DNA from: Bacteroidota bacterium
Lineage (GTDB): Bacteria; Bacteroidota; Bacteroidia; Sphingobacteriales; Sphingobacteriaceae
Assembly (NCBI GenBank): GCA_018828585.1
Contig: JAHJVW010000004.1
Coordinates: forward strand, 1-42,579
DNA length: 42,579 bases
Reading direction: 5' to 3'
Shown here one piece after another: positions 7,377 to 14,846 of the stretch; positions within the stretch are counted from its first letter, which is position 1; every line of letters begins with the position of its first letter. The position numbers were made by a program, and so were the translations under genes. The notes under the pieces were generated by a model. The model was not told the DNA's origin, did not search any database, and saw only the letters and a program-made list of their open reading frames with translations.

Positions 7377-10300
7377 TTAAATCACGATATTGATAATTCT
7401 TCCCTTTACGACAATTACCTTCTTAGGCGTTTTACCATCCAGATATTTAAGTATCTGATCATTAGCCATCACCTCCTTTTCTACTTCGGCAGGTTCTAGT
7501 GCTAAAGACAATAAAAAATTAGTCTTTGTTTTTCCGTTGACTGATACTGGATAGGCAAATTCATTTTCTATTAAATATTCAGCATTAAATTTCGGGAAAG
7601 ACGCATAAGATAAAGTTCCAGCTTCATTACCCAATAAAACCCAAAGCTCTTCACAAATATGAGGTGCATAAGGCGAAAGAATAATAACCAAATCCTGTAG
7701 GATTGATTTGTTATTAGACTTTAAATCTGTCAGTTCGTTTACGGCAATCATAAAACTAGAAACCGAAGTGTTGAAAGAGAAACGCTCCACATCATCTTCT
7801 ACTTTTTTAATGATTTTATGTAGCGATTTAAGTTCAGCCTTAGTTGGCTCTGTATCAGAAACTGTGAAATTCCAGCTATCATCATGAAACATTTTCCAGA
7901 ATTTTCTTAAGAATTTGAAAACGCCTTCAATTCCGTTGGTATTCCAAGGTTTACTTTGCTCTAACGGACCTAAGAACATCTCATACATTCTTAAAGTATC
8001 TGCACCGTAGCGTTCTACCAAATCATCGGGGTTCACCACATTGTATTTGGATTTAGACATTTTTTCTACTTCTGTTCCGCAGATGTATTTGCCGTTTTCT
8101 AAGATAAATTCGGCATTTGCATATTCTTCTCTGAACGCTTTAAATTTTTCTATATTAAGAATGTCGTTTTCAACGATATTGACATCTACATGTAATGCAG
8201 ATGTTGGGTATTGAGATTTTAAACCATTTGACACGAATTGATTTGTTCCCTTACCTTCTGCATCATTTATCCTATAAACAAAGTTAGATCTCCCCTGAAT
8301 CATCCCTTGATTAATCAATTTCTTAAAAGGTTCTTCTTCGGTTACATAACCTAAATCTTTCAAAAATTTATTCCAGAAACGGCTATATAAAAGGTGCCCG
8401 GTGGCGTGTTCGCTACCACCGATGTATAAATCCACATCTTTCCAGTAAGCGATTTTATCTTGAGCAGCGAAAGCGGTATCATTTTTTGCATCCATATAAC
8501 GGTACCAATACCAACTGCTACCTGCCCAACCTGGCATAGTACTCAACTCATATTCATAGGCCTCACCCCAGCCCTCTCCAAAGGAGAGGGAGTTTTTATA
8601 TTTCCAATCTTTGGCTCTTCCTAGAGGTGGCTCGCCACTTTCTGTAGGCAAATATTTATCTACTTCTGGTAACAGCAAAGGCAATTCATTTTCATCGATT
8701 AAATAAGGTAAACCGTTTTTGAAATAAACCGGAACAGGTTCGCCCCAATATCTTTGACGACCAAAAATAGCGTCACGCATCCGATAATTAATTTTACCAT
8801 AACCCATTCCCAATTTTTTCAATTCCGTAATGATAGTCGTAGTCGCTTCTTTATAACCCATTCCGTTAATGATTCCAGAATTGATGTACTTTCCTTCTTT
8901 TGTTGGGTCAGCTTCTTTGTCGATTTTTTGCGCATCCAAAATCTGGATAATCGGTAAATTGAAATGTTTAGCAAACAAATAATCACGTTGGTCACCAGAT
9001 GGAACCGCCATAACAGCGCCTGTTCCATAACCTGCTAAAACATAATCCGCAATCCAAACTGGAACTTTAACTCCGTTCAACGGATTGATGGCATAACTTC
9101 CCGTAAAAGCCCCTGAAACAGTTTTCACATCCGACATTCTGTCCAATTCGGATTTCTTTTTGGTTGCAAAAATATAAGCATCGATGTCTTCCTTTTGCTC
9201 TGGTGTAGTTAAAGAAGCCACCAACTCATGCTCAGGAGCAATCACCAAAAAGGAAACCCCGTAAGCGGTGTCTACACGAGTAGTAAATACTTCTATATAG
9301 GAAGCCTCATCCCCCGCCTTCTCCGAAGGAGAAGGAGCCACTTGCGTTGTGGATATATTTTGCGAGCTATCTGAAAAAGAAGGAGCTACTTGCGTTGTGG
9401 AAATACTTTGGAGGTTTTCTAACTTAATTTTAATTTGTGAAACAACGTCGTTTGTATGATTGATGACTTGTTCGTTAGTGAAACGAATCACTTCAAACCC
9501 TGCTGCATTCAAAAATTCTGTTCTTTGTTTATCATAAGCAATAGCCTCTTCACTGTTGTGGTAACCTCCATCAACTTCAATCACTAAACGCTTAGGCAAG
9601 CAAACAAAATCAGTGATATAACCTTCAATCACATGCTGCCTTCTGATTTTAAAACCGGTTTGACTATCCCTCAAGCTATTCCAAAGCACCACTTCCGCAT
9701 CTGTCTGATTCTTTCTGTTTTCTTTGGAGTTCTCCTTCAATAAATCCCAAACAAAAGAATTCGCAGTTTCATAACCCCTCTTCTCCTTAACTTCTATATT
9801 CACCTTGTTCTCTTGCGCTCCCTTCTCCTTCGGAGAAGGGTTGGGGATGAGGCTAAACCTCATCATCGCTCCCACACTTTTCCCAATCCAATTGCGCTGC
9901 ATTTCTTTCAGTGGTTCTGGCCAATCAATATCATTTAAACCTTGCAACAAACGTTCTGCATAAGCAGAAATCCGCATGCTCCATTGCATCATTTTCTTTT
10001 GCTCCACAGGATGTCCGCCACGTTCGCTAAAACCATCTTTCACCTCGTCATTAGCCAGAACTGTTCCCAATGCGGCGCACCAGTTCACCGTACTTTCTCT
10101 CAAATAAGTCAAACGATACTTCAACAATTCGGCTTGCTTTTCTTCGGCAGTCATGGTGCTCCAATCGCTTGGTAAAATTGAAAGCACATCTTCATCACAA
10201 ACCGCATTGATTTCTGCCGATGGCATGGTTTCCAATTTTTCAATCAGGGTAGAAATATGCTCGGCTTTGTCAGTATCCTTATTGTACCAAGAGTTGAACA

Positions 10301-10724
10301 ACTGCATAAAAATCCATTGTGTCCATTTATAATAGTCGGACGAACTGGTACGGATTTCTTTACTCCAATCGAAAGAAAAACCCAAATTATCTAATTGTTC
10401 GCGATAGCGATTGATGTTTGCCTCCGTAGTTTTTGCAGGATGTTGACCTGTTTGAATGGCATATTGCTCAGCCGGCAAACCAAAAGAATCATAACCCATT
10501 GGGTGCAACACATTAAAGCCTTTCAGCCTTTTGTACCTCGCGAAAATATCAGAAGCGATATAGCCCAGCGGATGCCCCACATGTAAACCCGCACCACTTG
10601 GGTAAGGAAACATATCTAAAACATAATATTTAGGCTTGCGTTCATCCGCCTCGGCTTTAAAAGTCTCGTTCACTGCCCAAAACTTTTGCCAGTCTTTCTC
10701 TATCTGCTTAAATTGATAATCCAT
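7377..10724 (-). CDS. leuS: Leucyl-tRNA synthetase with an internal DUF559 nuclease module
   Basis: This class I synthetase charges tRNA-Leu and edits mischarged tRNA. The ATG at 10724 gives the usual N terminus [16 protein letters not shown]; the upstream in-frame GTG-type extension is not family-like. The product is 1115 residues, against about 920 expected. HIGH is HVGH at 48-51, KMSKS is near 887, and the editing landmarks VFTTRVDT and [10 protein letters not shown] are intact. About 184 residues (291-474) are inserted between the first two strands of the CP1 editing domain, after [12 protein letters not shown] and before YIEVFTTR. They contain a DUF559 domain flanked by palindromic repeats. 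A second insertion of about 13 residues, [13 protein letters not shown], precedes [13 protein letters not shown]. The frame is open throughout, so an active enzyme is probable. Confidence 0.96.
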   Translation of the reverse strand: MDYQFKQIEKDWQKFWAVNETFKAEADERKPKYYVLDMFPYPSGAGLHVGHPLGYIASDIFARYKRLKGFNVLHPMGYDSFGLPAEQYAIQTGQHPAKTTEANINRYREQLDNLGFSFDWSKEIRTSSSDYYKWTQWIFMQLFNSWYNKDTDKAEHISTLIEKLETMPSAEINAVCDEDVLSILPSDWSTMTAEEKQAELLKYRLTYLRESTVNWCAALGTVLANDEVKDGFSERGGHPVEQKKMMQWSMRISAYAERLLQGLNDIDWPEPLKEMQRNWIGKSVGAMMRFSLIPNPSPKEKGAQENKVNIEVKEKRGYETANSFVWDLLKENSKENRKNQTDAEVVLWNSLRDSQTGFKIRRQHVIEGYITDFVCLPKRLVIEVDGGYHNSEEAIAYDKQRTEFLNAAGFEVIRFTNEQVINHTNDVVSQIKIKLENLQSISTTQVAPSFSDSSQNISTTQVAPSPSEKAGDEASYIEVFTTRVDTAYGVSFLVIAPEHELVASLTTPEQKEDIDAYIFATKKKSELDRMSDVKTVSGAFTGSYAINPLNGVKVPVWIADYVLAGYGTGAVMAVPSGDQRDYLFAKHFNLPIIQILDAQKIDKEADPTKEGKYINSGIINGMGYKEATTTIITELKKLGMGYGKINYRMRDAIFGRQRYWGEPVPVYFKNGLPYLIDENELPLLLPEVDKYLPTESGEPPLGRAKDWKYKNSLSFGEGWGEAYEYELSTMPGWAGSSWYWYRYMDAKNDTAFAAQDKIAYWKDVDLYIGGSEHATGHLLYSRFWNKFLKDLGYVTEEEPFKKLINQGMIQGRSNFVYRINDAEGKGTNQFVSNGLKSQYPTSALHVDVNIVENDILNIEKFKAFREEYANAEFILENGKYICGTEVEKMSKSKYNVVNPDDLVERYGADTLRMYEMFLGPLEQSKPWNTNGIEGVFKFLRKFWKMFHDDSWNFTVSDTEPTKAELKSLHKIIKKVEDDVERFSFNTSVSSFMIAVNELTDLKSNNKSILQDLVIILSPYAPHICEELWVLLGNEAGTLSYASFPKFNAEYLIENEFAYPVSVNGKTKTNFLLSLALEPAEVEKEVMANDQILKYLDGKTPKKVIVVKGRIINIVI
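8559..8594 (+). repeat. In-frame palindromic repeat, copy C (in leuS)
   Basis: This copy has a hairpin of CCCTCTCC (8572-8579), loop AAA, and GGAGAGGG (8583-8590), preceded by GGCCTCACCCCAG. It matches the layout of copies A and B around the DUF559 module and has the same orientation as copy B. It is translated in the leuS frame as part of [11 protein letters not shown], an extra segment between the domain carrying GRAKDW and the conserved [12 protein letters not shown]. Confidence 0.8.
9303..9340 (+). repeat. Palindromic repeat, copy B (left end of DUF559 module)
   Basis: The hairpin CCTTCTCC (9317-9324), loop GAA, GGAGAAGG (9328-9335) follows AGCCTCATCCCC. It is nearly identical to the reverse complement of copy A. 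In the leuS frame it is read as [13 protein letters not shown]. Confidence 0.85.
9331..9410 (+). repeat. Tandem 48-bp units with a decayed palindrome
   Basis: Positions 9331-9362 and 9379-9410 are direct repeats (29 of 32 bases identical, period 48). Each begins with GAAGGAGC and contains ACTTGCGTTGTGG. They encode the repeated peptide ISTTQVAPS. The stretch before the second unit (about 9366-9385) reads like a decayed copy of the same palindrome, so the left end of the module seems to have been duplicated. Confidence 0.7.
9819..9855 (-). repeat. Palindromic repeat, copy A (right end of DUF559 module)
   Basis: The perfect hairpin CCCTTCTCC (9820-9828), loop TTC, GGAGAAGGG (9832-9840) is followed by TTGGGGATGAGGCT. 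It is inverted relative to copies B and C. In the leuS frame it is read as [13 protein letters not shown]. Confidence 0.85.
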
Positions 10725-10751
10725 ATTCGCTCTGATTTTTATATCGTGTTG

Positions 10752-10759
10752 CGAAAATA
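10752..10759 (-). promoter_or_regulatory. Putative leuS -7 box (TATTTTCG)
   Basis: The minus strand reads TATTTTCG, one base from TAnnTTTG, 28 bp before the leuS ATG. The surrounding 14 nt, TTATTTTCGCAACA, also occur before ftsX. No -33 element was recognised. Confidence 0.3.
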
Positions 10760-10842
10760 AAAAATTTAACGTTAGGGACACGTTTTATTTGAAAAGCAAA
10801 GCTTGTGCAACTATTTCCTGATAGTCGGGTGCTTCGCTAGAG

Positions 10843-10861
10843 TCCCAATAAAATATTGGGA
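10843..10861. repeat. Inverted repeat in the leuS upstream gap
   Basis: TCCCAATA and TATTGGGA pair around AAA. It resembles the CCCGATAnnTATCGGG palindromes at 15616 and 19465 and sits in a more GC-rich patch (about 10800-10880, GTGCTTCGCTAGAG...GCCGCTTCGCC) that looks like a repeat remnant. The gap 10725-11122 otherwise holds a terminator, a tiny ORF and a promoter box listed separately. Confidence 0.45.
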
Positions 10862-10923
10862 GCTGCCGCTTCGCCCCCGTTTATTTAATATAATTCACCG
10901 CAATAGGGGAAGGTTCAAAAAAT

Positions 10924-10960
10924 AAAAACAGCCGGCCTATAATTAGCACCGACTGTTTTT
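10924..10960 (-). terminator. Terminator-like hairpin after a tiny minus-strand ORF
   Basis: The arms 10924-10935 and 10949-10960 pair. On the minus strand the single imperfect position becomes a G-U pair, while on the plus strand it is a C/A mismatch. A U tract follows on the minus strand. It lies 18 bp past the stop of the small ORF at 10978-11046, which supports a minus-strand transcript here. Confidence 0.55.
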
Positions 10961-10977
10961 CAAATTTTTCGTAGGAT

Positions 10978-11046
10978 CTACTTTACAAAGTACGAGTATA
11001 AGATTAGAACAATCAATACCACGAAAGGGGTATTTTTTATATCCAT
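10978..11046 (-). CDS. Tiny hydrophobic ORF, 22 residues
   Basis: An ATG-started frame encodes a short peptide with a polar start (MDIKNTP), a 13-residue hydrophobic run (FVVLIVLILYSYF) and a C-terminal lysine. It would form one membrane-spanning helix. The stop is followed at once by a terminator-like hairpin on the same strand, which is the main reason to think it is real. There is no Shine-Dalgarno sequence and no strong promoter box. It could be a small membrane subunit, a type I toxin-like peptide or a chance ORF; I do not recognise it. It lies between leuS (downstream, same strand) and a divergent lipoprotein gene. Confidence 0.35.
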   Translation of the reverse strand: MDIKNTPFVVLIVLILYSYFVK

Positions 11047-11081
11047 TTATTAAAATAGTATCTTAATTTTCAATCTGGCTT

Positions 11082-11089
11082 TATTTTTG
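11082..11089 (+). promoter_or_regulatory. Putative -7 box (TATTTTTG) of the lipoprotein gene
   Basis: TATTTTTG matches TAnnTTTG and lies 33 bp before the ATG at 11123. A clear TTTG at the -33 position is missing, so this is only a partial promoter match. Confidence 0.45.
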
Positions 11090-11122
11090 AAATAGTGTTA
11101 TCATCATTAAAAAATTATATAA

Positions 11123-11608
11123 ATGAAAAAGCTATTTAAAATATCAACCATCTTAATTTGTTCTATTCTAATTATAGGATTTACCTCATGCTCATCATCA
11201 CGTGGTACAACAACAAAGATTTCAAAAGGGAATATCTCTAATACATGGACTGTTAGCGATGTTTATCTAGAAGGTTTCCCAAGCGGATATGAAGTTAAAA
11301 ATGTATTTGATTTAGCTCCTTATCAAGATTTTAAAGGGAGTACTTGGAAATTGTATGGTGGCAATAGTGGAATGATTACTTTAACTGATGGTACAACCCA
11401 AAATATTTATTGGTCATTAGTTAATGATGGATTAAATCCTATTTTTCAATTTAAAAAAATTGATTCAGGTGAAAAAGCTAAAGATGTAAATGCAGGCTAC
11501 CAATTGGATATTGCAGCATCAACAAAAAACAGTTTGACATTACGCTCGCCATTCAAATTGCTAAATGGAAATGTGGCGTATATCGTATATAACTTGGTTA
11601 GTCAATAA
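11123..11608 (+). CDS. Small secreted lipoprotein of unknown function
   Basis: The 161-residue product starts with a lipoprotein signal, MKKLFKISTILICSILIIGF, ending at the lipobox FTSC with the lipidated cysteine at 23, then a Ser/Thr-rich linker. The mature part is a compact, probably beta-rich domain with the segments NTWTVSDVYLEGFPSGYEV, FKGSTWKLYGGNSGMITL and YQLDIAASTKNSLTLRSPF. The alternation of short strands recalls the small lipocalin-like lipoproteins common in Bacteroidota, but I cannot assign a family. It has its own -7 box and its own terminator, so it is probably a single-gene unit. It should be anchored in a membrane, facing the periplasm or the surface. Confidence 0.8.
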   Translation: MKKLFKISTILICSILIIGFTSCSSSRGTTTKISKGNISNTWTVSDVYLEGFPSGYEVKNVFDLAPYQDFKGSTWKLYGGNSGMITLTDGTTQNIYWSLVNDGLNPIFQFKKIDSGEKAKDVNAGYQLDIAASTKNSLTLRSPFKLLNGNVAYIVYNLVSQ

Positions 11609-11626
11609 TAGAACTCTAATATTTAG

Positions 11627-11660
11627 AAAAGGAGCAAATGATGAATCGTTTGCTCCTTTT
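11627..11660 (+). terminator. Terminator of the lipoprotein gene
   Basis: AAAAGGAGCAAA (11627-11638) pairs with TTTGCTCCTTTT (11649-11660), with the stem extendable towards a small loop. It ends in a T run 19 bp past the lipoprotein stop. Confidence 0.75.
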
Positions 11661-11708
11661 CATTTAATGTGTTTTAGGATTATGTAAAATAAAATCTACT
11701 TTTATGAT

Positions 11709-11960
11709 ATGAATACAAATAGTTCACCTCAAAAAAATAATCCCTTACATGGTTTAACTTTAGAAATTATTTTAACAGACTTGGTGACTTATGTGGGATG
11801 GGAAAAAATGGGTGAGAAAATTCCTATCAATTGTTTCTTGAAAGACCCAAGCATAAAATCGAGCTTAAGTTTTTTGCGGAAAACACCTTGGGCAAGAAAA
11901 AAGGTGGAAGTGATGTATGAGTTTAATATCAAAAGAATAGAAAAAGGAAAGACACAATAG
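11709..11960 (+). CDS. VF530-like (DUF2132) putative DNA-binding protein
   Basis: This 83-residue protein matches the VF530/DUF2132 family closely from memory. Landmarks are [16 protein letters not shown] (residues 11-26), the [11 protein letters not shown] stretch, [22 protein letters not shown] and the following basic helix. The family is a small all-helical fold reported as DNA-binding on structural grounds; its cellular role is not established. The length is normal, apart from a lysine-rich tail. The gene stands alone between the lipoprotein terminator and ftsX, with no obvious promoter match. Positions 11961-12118 downstream hold nothing I can identify. Confidence 0.85.
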   Translation: MNTNSSPQKNNPLHGLTLEIILTDLVTYVGWEKMGEKIPINCFLKDPSIKSSLSFLRKTPWARKKVEVMYEFNIKRIEKGKTQ

Positions 11961-12118
11961 AAAGCTGGAAGTTTACTGACGAATCTTTGTCAAACCTTAG
12001 CAATCTTAAATATGAATAATTAAAGACAAAAGCTTGGGGAAGGGCCACATTTAAAAGCTAAAAAATGTTAAATTAAATGCTTTCCACATAATCATGCTTA
12101 TATTCAACTGATGTTTAT

Positions 12119-12126
12119 TATTTTCG
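12119..12126 (+). promoter_or_regulatory. Putative ftsX -7 box (TATTTTCG)
   Basis: TATTTTCG lies 18 bp before the ftsX ATG. It sits in the same 14-nt string, TTATTTTCGCAACA, that occurs upstream of leuS. It differs by one base from TAnnTTTG, and no -33 box was found. Confidence 0.3.
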
Positions 12127-12143
12127 CAACATAATATTTGTTT

Positions 12144-13022
12144 ATGGAAGAATTTGAAGACAGCCAAGCAGCCCGAAAAACTAAAACTATTTATGTTTCT
12201 ACTGTAATTAGTATCTCTTTGGTACTTTTAATGGTTGGTCTATTGGGTTTAATTTTGGTACATGGGCAAAAGTTATCTAATTACGTGAAAGAAAATATCG
12301 TTCTAAACGTCATCATTAACGAAGGGACCAAAGAAGTAGATGTTTTACAATTACAGAAACAAATTGAAGCGAATAATTATGTGAAATCTACACAATATAT
12401 TAGTAAAGAGCTGGCCGCTCGCAACTTAACTCAGGATTTAGGTGAAGATTTTATCAAATTTTTAGGTTATAATCCTTTACTTTCTTCAATAGATGTTTAC
12501 ATGAAGGCAGATTATGCTAACATACAAAGCATTGATGTTTTAAGTAAACAATTACAGAAAAACCCATTGATTAACGAAGTTCGCTACCAAAAATCTTTGG
12601 TAGATATGATTAATCAAAACATTAGGACTATCTCTTTAGTGATTTTTGGTTTTGGCTCTGTTCTATTAATTATAGCAGTCGCTTTAATTAATAATACCAT
12701 TCGTTTAGCCATTTATTCACAACGCTTTTTAATAAAGAGCATGCAATTAGTAGGCGCAACCCGTGGTTTTATCAGAAAACCTTTCATTACTTATGGAGCG
12801 TTACATGGTTTAATTGCTGGTCTAATTGCGATTATCTTGTTAGTGCTCACCCTTTATTTTGCACAACAGCAAATTCCTGAATTAGTGATATTAACCGATT
12901 ATGCAGAATTTGGTGTTGTATTTTTAGGAGTAATTGCTGTAGGAATTTTCATTTCCTGCCTCAGCACCTATTTCGCGGTGACCAAATATTTAAGAATTAA
13001 AAGTTACGATTTATATAGATAA
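12144..13022 (+). CDS. ftsX: Cell division permease-like protein FtsX
   Basis: FtsX is the membrane partner of FtsE and links the divisome to control of peptidoglycan hydrolases. The ATG at 12144 is chosen over a TTG two codons upstream. The 292-residue protein has a cytoplasmic N terminus, a first membrane segment (about 19-40, VSTVISISLVLLMVGLLGLI), an extracellular domain (about 45-165) and three C-terminal membrane segments, with the family stretch IRLAIYSQRFLIKSMQLVGAT between them. ftsE is not adjacent. The gene heads a tight plus-strand series with DUF3098, uppP, truB and ribF, whose small gaps or overlaps suggest one transcript. Confidence 0.9.
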   Translation: MEEFEDSQAARKTKTIYVSTVISISLVLLMVGLLGLILVHGQKLSNYVKENIVLNVIINEGTKEVDVLQLQKQIEANNYVKSTQYISKELAARNLTQDLGEDFIKFLGYNPLLSSIDVYMKADYANIQSIDVLSKQLQKNPLINEVRYQKSLVDMINQNIRTISLVIFGFGSVLLIIAVALINNTIRLAIYSQRFLIKSMQLVGATRGFIRKPFITYGALHGLIAGLIAIILLVLTLYFAQQQIPELVILTDYAEFGVVFLGVIAVGIFISCLSTYFAVTKYLRIKSYDLYR

Positions 13023-13027
13023 CCATC

Positions 13028-13261
13028 ATGGCAAAAAAACAATCGAATATCAACGAAAACAGTCAAGTTCAATTTGTTTTCAAAAAACAAAATTACCAAA
13101 TATTGATTGCCAGTATCGTAATAGTAATTATTGGCTTTATATTGATGAGTGGTACTACTGACATTTATAGCTTTCGTAAAATAGTTTTAGCACCAATTGT
13201 GGTGTTATCTGGTTTTGCTTTAGGCTTTTTCGCAATTCTTAAAAAACCATCTACCAAATAA
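13028..13261 (+). CDS. DUF3098 membrane protein
   Basis: This 77-residue protein fits DUF3098, a small two-helix membrane family that I know only from Bacteroidota. Residues 16-25 (FVFKKQNYQI) precede a first membrane helix with IIGFILMSG, and the loop leads into RKIVLAPIVVLSGFALGFFAIL, the second helix. The function is unknown. It starts 5 bp after the ftsX stop, and its own stop codon directly adjoins the ATG of uppP. The conserved position between a division gene and the undecaprenyl phosphate recycling gene hints at an envelope role, which is inference. Confidence 0.85.
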   Translation: MAKKQSNINENSQVQFVFKKQNYQILIASIVIVIIGFILMSGTTDIYSFRKIVLAPIVVLSGFALGFFAILKKPSTK

Positions 13262-14056
13262 ATGAATATTTTCGAGGTTGTTGTATTGGCCATCATTGAG
13301 GGTATTACAGAGTTTCTTCCGGTTTCTTCCACCGGACATATGATTATTGCATCATCCTTAATGGGCATCCAGTCAGATGCTTTTGTAAAATTATTCACCG
13401 TTGCTATCCAACTTGGGACTATACTTTCTGTTGTTGTTTTATATTTAAAACGATTTTTCAGAAGTTTCGAATTCTATTTCAAGCTATTTGTGGCCTTTAT
13501 TCCAGCTGTCATCTTCGGCTTATTATTCAGTAAAAAAATCGACCAATTATTAGAAAGTCCACTAACTGTTGCTGTTTCCTTATTATTAGGAGGAATTATT
13601 TTACTATTTGTAGATAATTGGTTTAAAAATGCCGATGTGGATGATGCAGATAAAATCTCTTATCCAACTGCTTTAAAAGTTGGTATTTTTCAGTGCTTAG
13701 CCATGATTCCTGGAGTTTCTCGGTCCGGAGCTTCCATTGTTGGCGGTATGTCTCAGAAATTAACCCGCAAAGCAGCTGCCGAATTTTCTTTCTTTTTGGC
13801 AGTCCCAACTATGTTTGCTGCTACCGCTAAGAAATTATTTGACTTCTATAAAGATGGTCACACCATAAGTGGACATGAAATTAATTTATTGCTCATTGGT
13901 AATGCCATTGGTTTTGTAGTTGCTTTAATCGCTATCAAAAGTTTCATTGGGTTTTTAAGTAAAAATGGCTTTAAAGTTTTTGGAATTTACAGAATTATCG
14001 TTGGAGCTATTATCATTGTCCTTATTTTAAGTGGACATAGCTTGCAAGTGATTTAA
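13262..14056 (+). CDS. uppP: Undecaprenyl-diphosphatase
   Basis: UppP (BacA) dephosphorylates undecaprenyl pyrophosphate at the membrane so that the lipid carrier can be reused for peptidoglycan and other envelope polymers; overproduction gives bacitracin resistance in known cases. The 264-residue polytopic protein has both family signatures: [15 protein letters not shown] (residues 13-27) and [10 protein letters not shown] (about 149-158). The length is normal. It directly follows DUF3098 without a gap and overlaps truB by one base, so expression is probably coupled along the series. Confidence 0.96.
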   Translation: MNIFEVVVLAIIEGITEFLPVSSTGHMIIASSLMGIQSDAFVKLFTVAIQLGTILSVVVLYLKRFFRSFEFYFKLFVAFIPAVIFGLLFSKKIDQLLESPLTVAVSLLLGGIILLFVDNWFKNADVDDADKISYPTALKVGIFQCLAMIPGVSRSGASIVGGMSQKLTRKAAAEFSFFLAVPTMFAATAKKLFDFYKDGHTISGHEINLLLIGNAIGFVVALIAIKSFIGFLSKNGFKVFGIYRIIVGAIIIVLILSGHSLQVI

Positions 14057-14787
14057 TGATGAGTGAAGAAGCAACGAAAAGAGAATTTCCTAATTTTGAT
14101 TTCACTACTGGCGAGGTTTTATTAATCAACAAACCTTATACCTGGACTTCTTTTGATGTGGTTGGAAAAATCAGAAACTCCTTTAAACCGCTAAAGTTAA
14201 AAGTTGGTCATGCTGGTACTTTAGATCCTTTAGCCACCGGACTTTTAATTATTTGTACCGGAAAGCTTACTAAACAAATTGATACTTTTCAGGCTGAAGA
14301 AAAAGAATATATTGGAACCTTTACTTTAGGATCTACCACTCCATCTTATGATTTAGAAACTGAGGTTGATCAAACATTCGATACATCTGGTTTAACCGAA
14401 AAGGATATTTTAGAAACTACAAGATATTTTATAGGGGATTTAGACCAATATCCACCAGTCCACTCTGCCATTAAAGTAGATGGAGAAAGGCTGTACTTAA
14501 AAGCCAGAAGAGGGGAAGAAGTAGTTCTAAAAACAAGAAAAGTAACCATCTCTGAATTTGAAATCACTCGAATAGCATTACCCGAAGTTGATTTTAGAGT
14601 AATTTGCTCTAAAGGAACTTACATTCGTTCATTAGCTCATGACTTTGGCAAGAAATTGAATAATGGCGCTCATCTTTCTAAACTGCGAAGAACGCGAAGC
14701 GGAAACTTTAAAGTTGAAAGTGCGTTTGAAGTTATGGAGCTGGTTAACCATATCAGGGAAATTAAAACTCAGCCAGACTTTAAGTAA
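14056..14787 (+). CDS. truB: tRNA pseudouridine(55) synthase
   Basis: TruB isomerises U55 in the T loop of tRNAs. The 243-residue protein begins its domain with GEVLLINKPYTWTSFDVV. It has the catalytic motif GHAGTLDPLATGLL with the nucleophilic Asp57, and the later family segments YPPVHSAIKVDGERLY and CSKGTYIRSLAHDFG. The ATG at 14056 overlaps the uppP stop codon by one base; a second ATG follows immediately at 14059 and could be the true start. The RNA-binding C-terminal extension of longer TruB proteins is reduced. It belongs to the ftsX-ribF series. Confidence 0.96.
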   Translation: MMSEEATKREFPNFDFTTGEVLLINKPYTWTSFDVVGKIRNSFKPLKLKVGHAGTLDPLATGLLIICTGKLTKQIDTFQAEEKEYIGTFTLGSTTPSYDLETEVDQTFDTSGLTEKDILETTRYFIGDLDQYPPVHSAIKVDGERLYLKARRGEEVVLKTRKVTISEFEITRIALPEVDFRVICSKGTYIRSLAHDFGKKLNNGAHLSKLRRTRSGNFKVESAFEVMELVNHIREIKTQPDFK

Positions 14788-14806
14788 TTTTAAAATTTAG
14801 ATTCCT

Positions 14807-14840
14807 TAAATCGTAAATCAAAAATCGTAACTCGTAAATT
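14807..14840. repeat. Degenerate word repeat (ATCGTAAATC-like)
   Basis: The truB-ribF gap contains AATCGTAAATC, AATCGTAACTC and GTAAATT in tandem, an imperfect short-word repeat. Similar patches built from other words occupy several gaps in this window. No function is evident. Confidence 0.45.
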
Positions 14841-14846
14841 GAATTA

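Larger units (their letters stand above)
9303..9854 (-). mobile_element. In-frame DUF559 nuclease module bounded by inverted palindromic repeats
   Basis: This 552-bp (184-codon) segment interrupts the LeuRS editing domain without breaking the frame. Its core (about 9425-9715) encodes a DUF559 domain of the PD-(D/E)XK-like superfamily: [30 protein letters not shown] with the catalytic-type Asp, [10 protein letters not shown] with Glu, Asp and His, then [20 protein letters not shown]. All signature positions look intact. Copies of one palindromic repeat lie at both ends in opposite orientation (9303-9340 and 9819-9855). There is no intein splice motif, no transposase and no internal start codon that would give a free-standing nuclease of full length. 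Whether the segment still moves, or ever moved as a unit, is inference. Confidence 0.75.

Noticed and set aside
8754-9028. Short ORFs on both strands inside leuS
   Set aside because: They are shadow frames of leuS with no family-like content; the leuS frame is continuous and well conserved here.
9303-9854. Intein in leuS
   Set aside because: Neither a Cys/Ser splice junction nor a C-terminal His-Asn block is present, and the domain is DUF559-type rather than a Hint domain.
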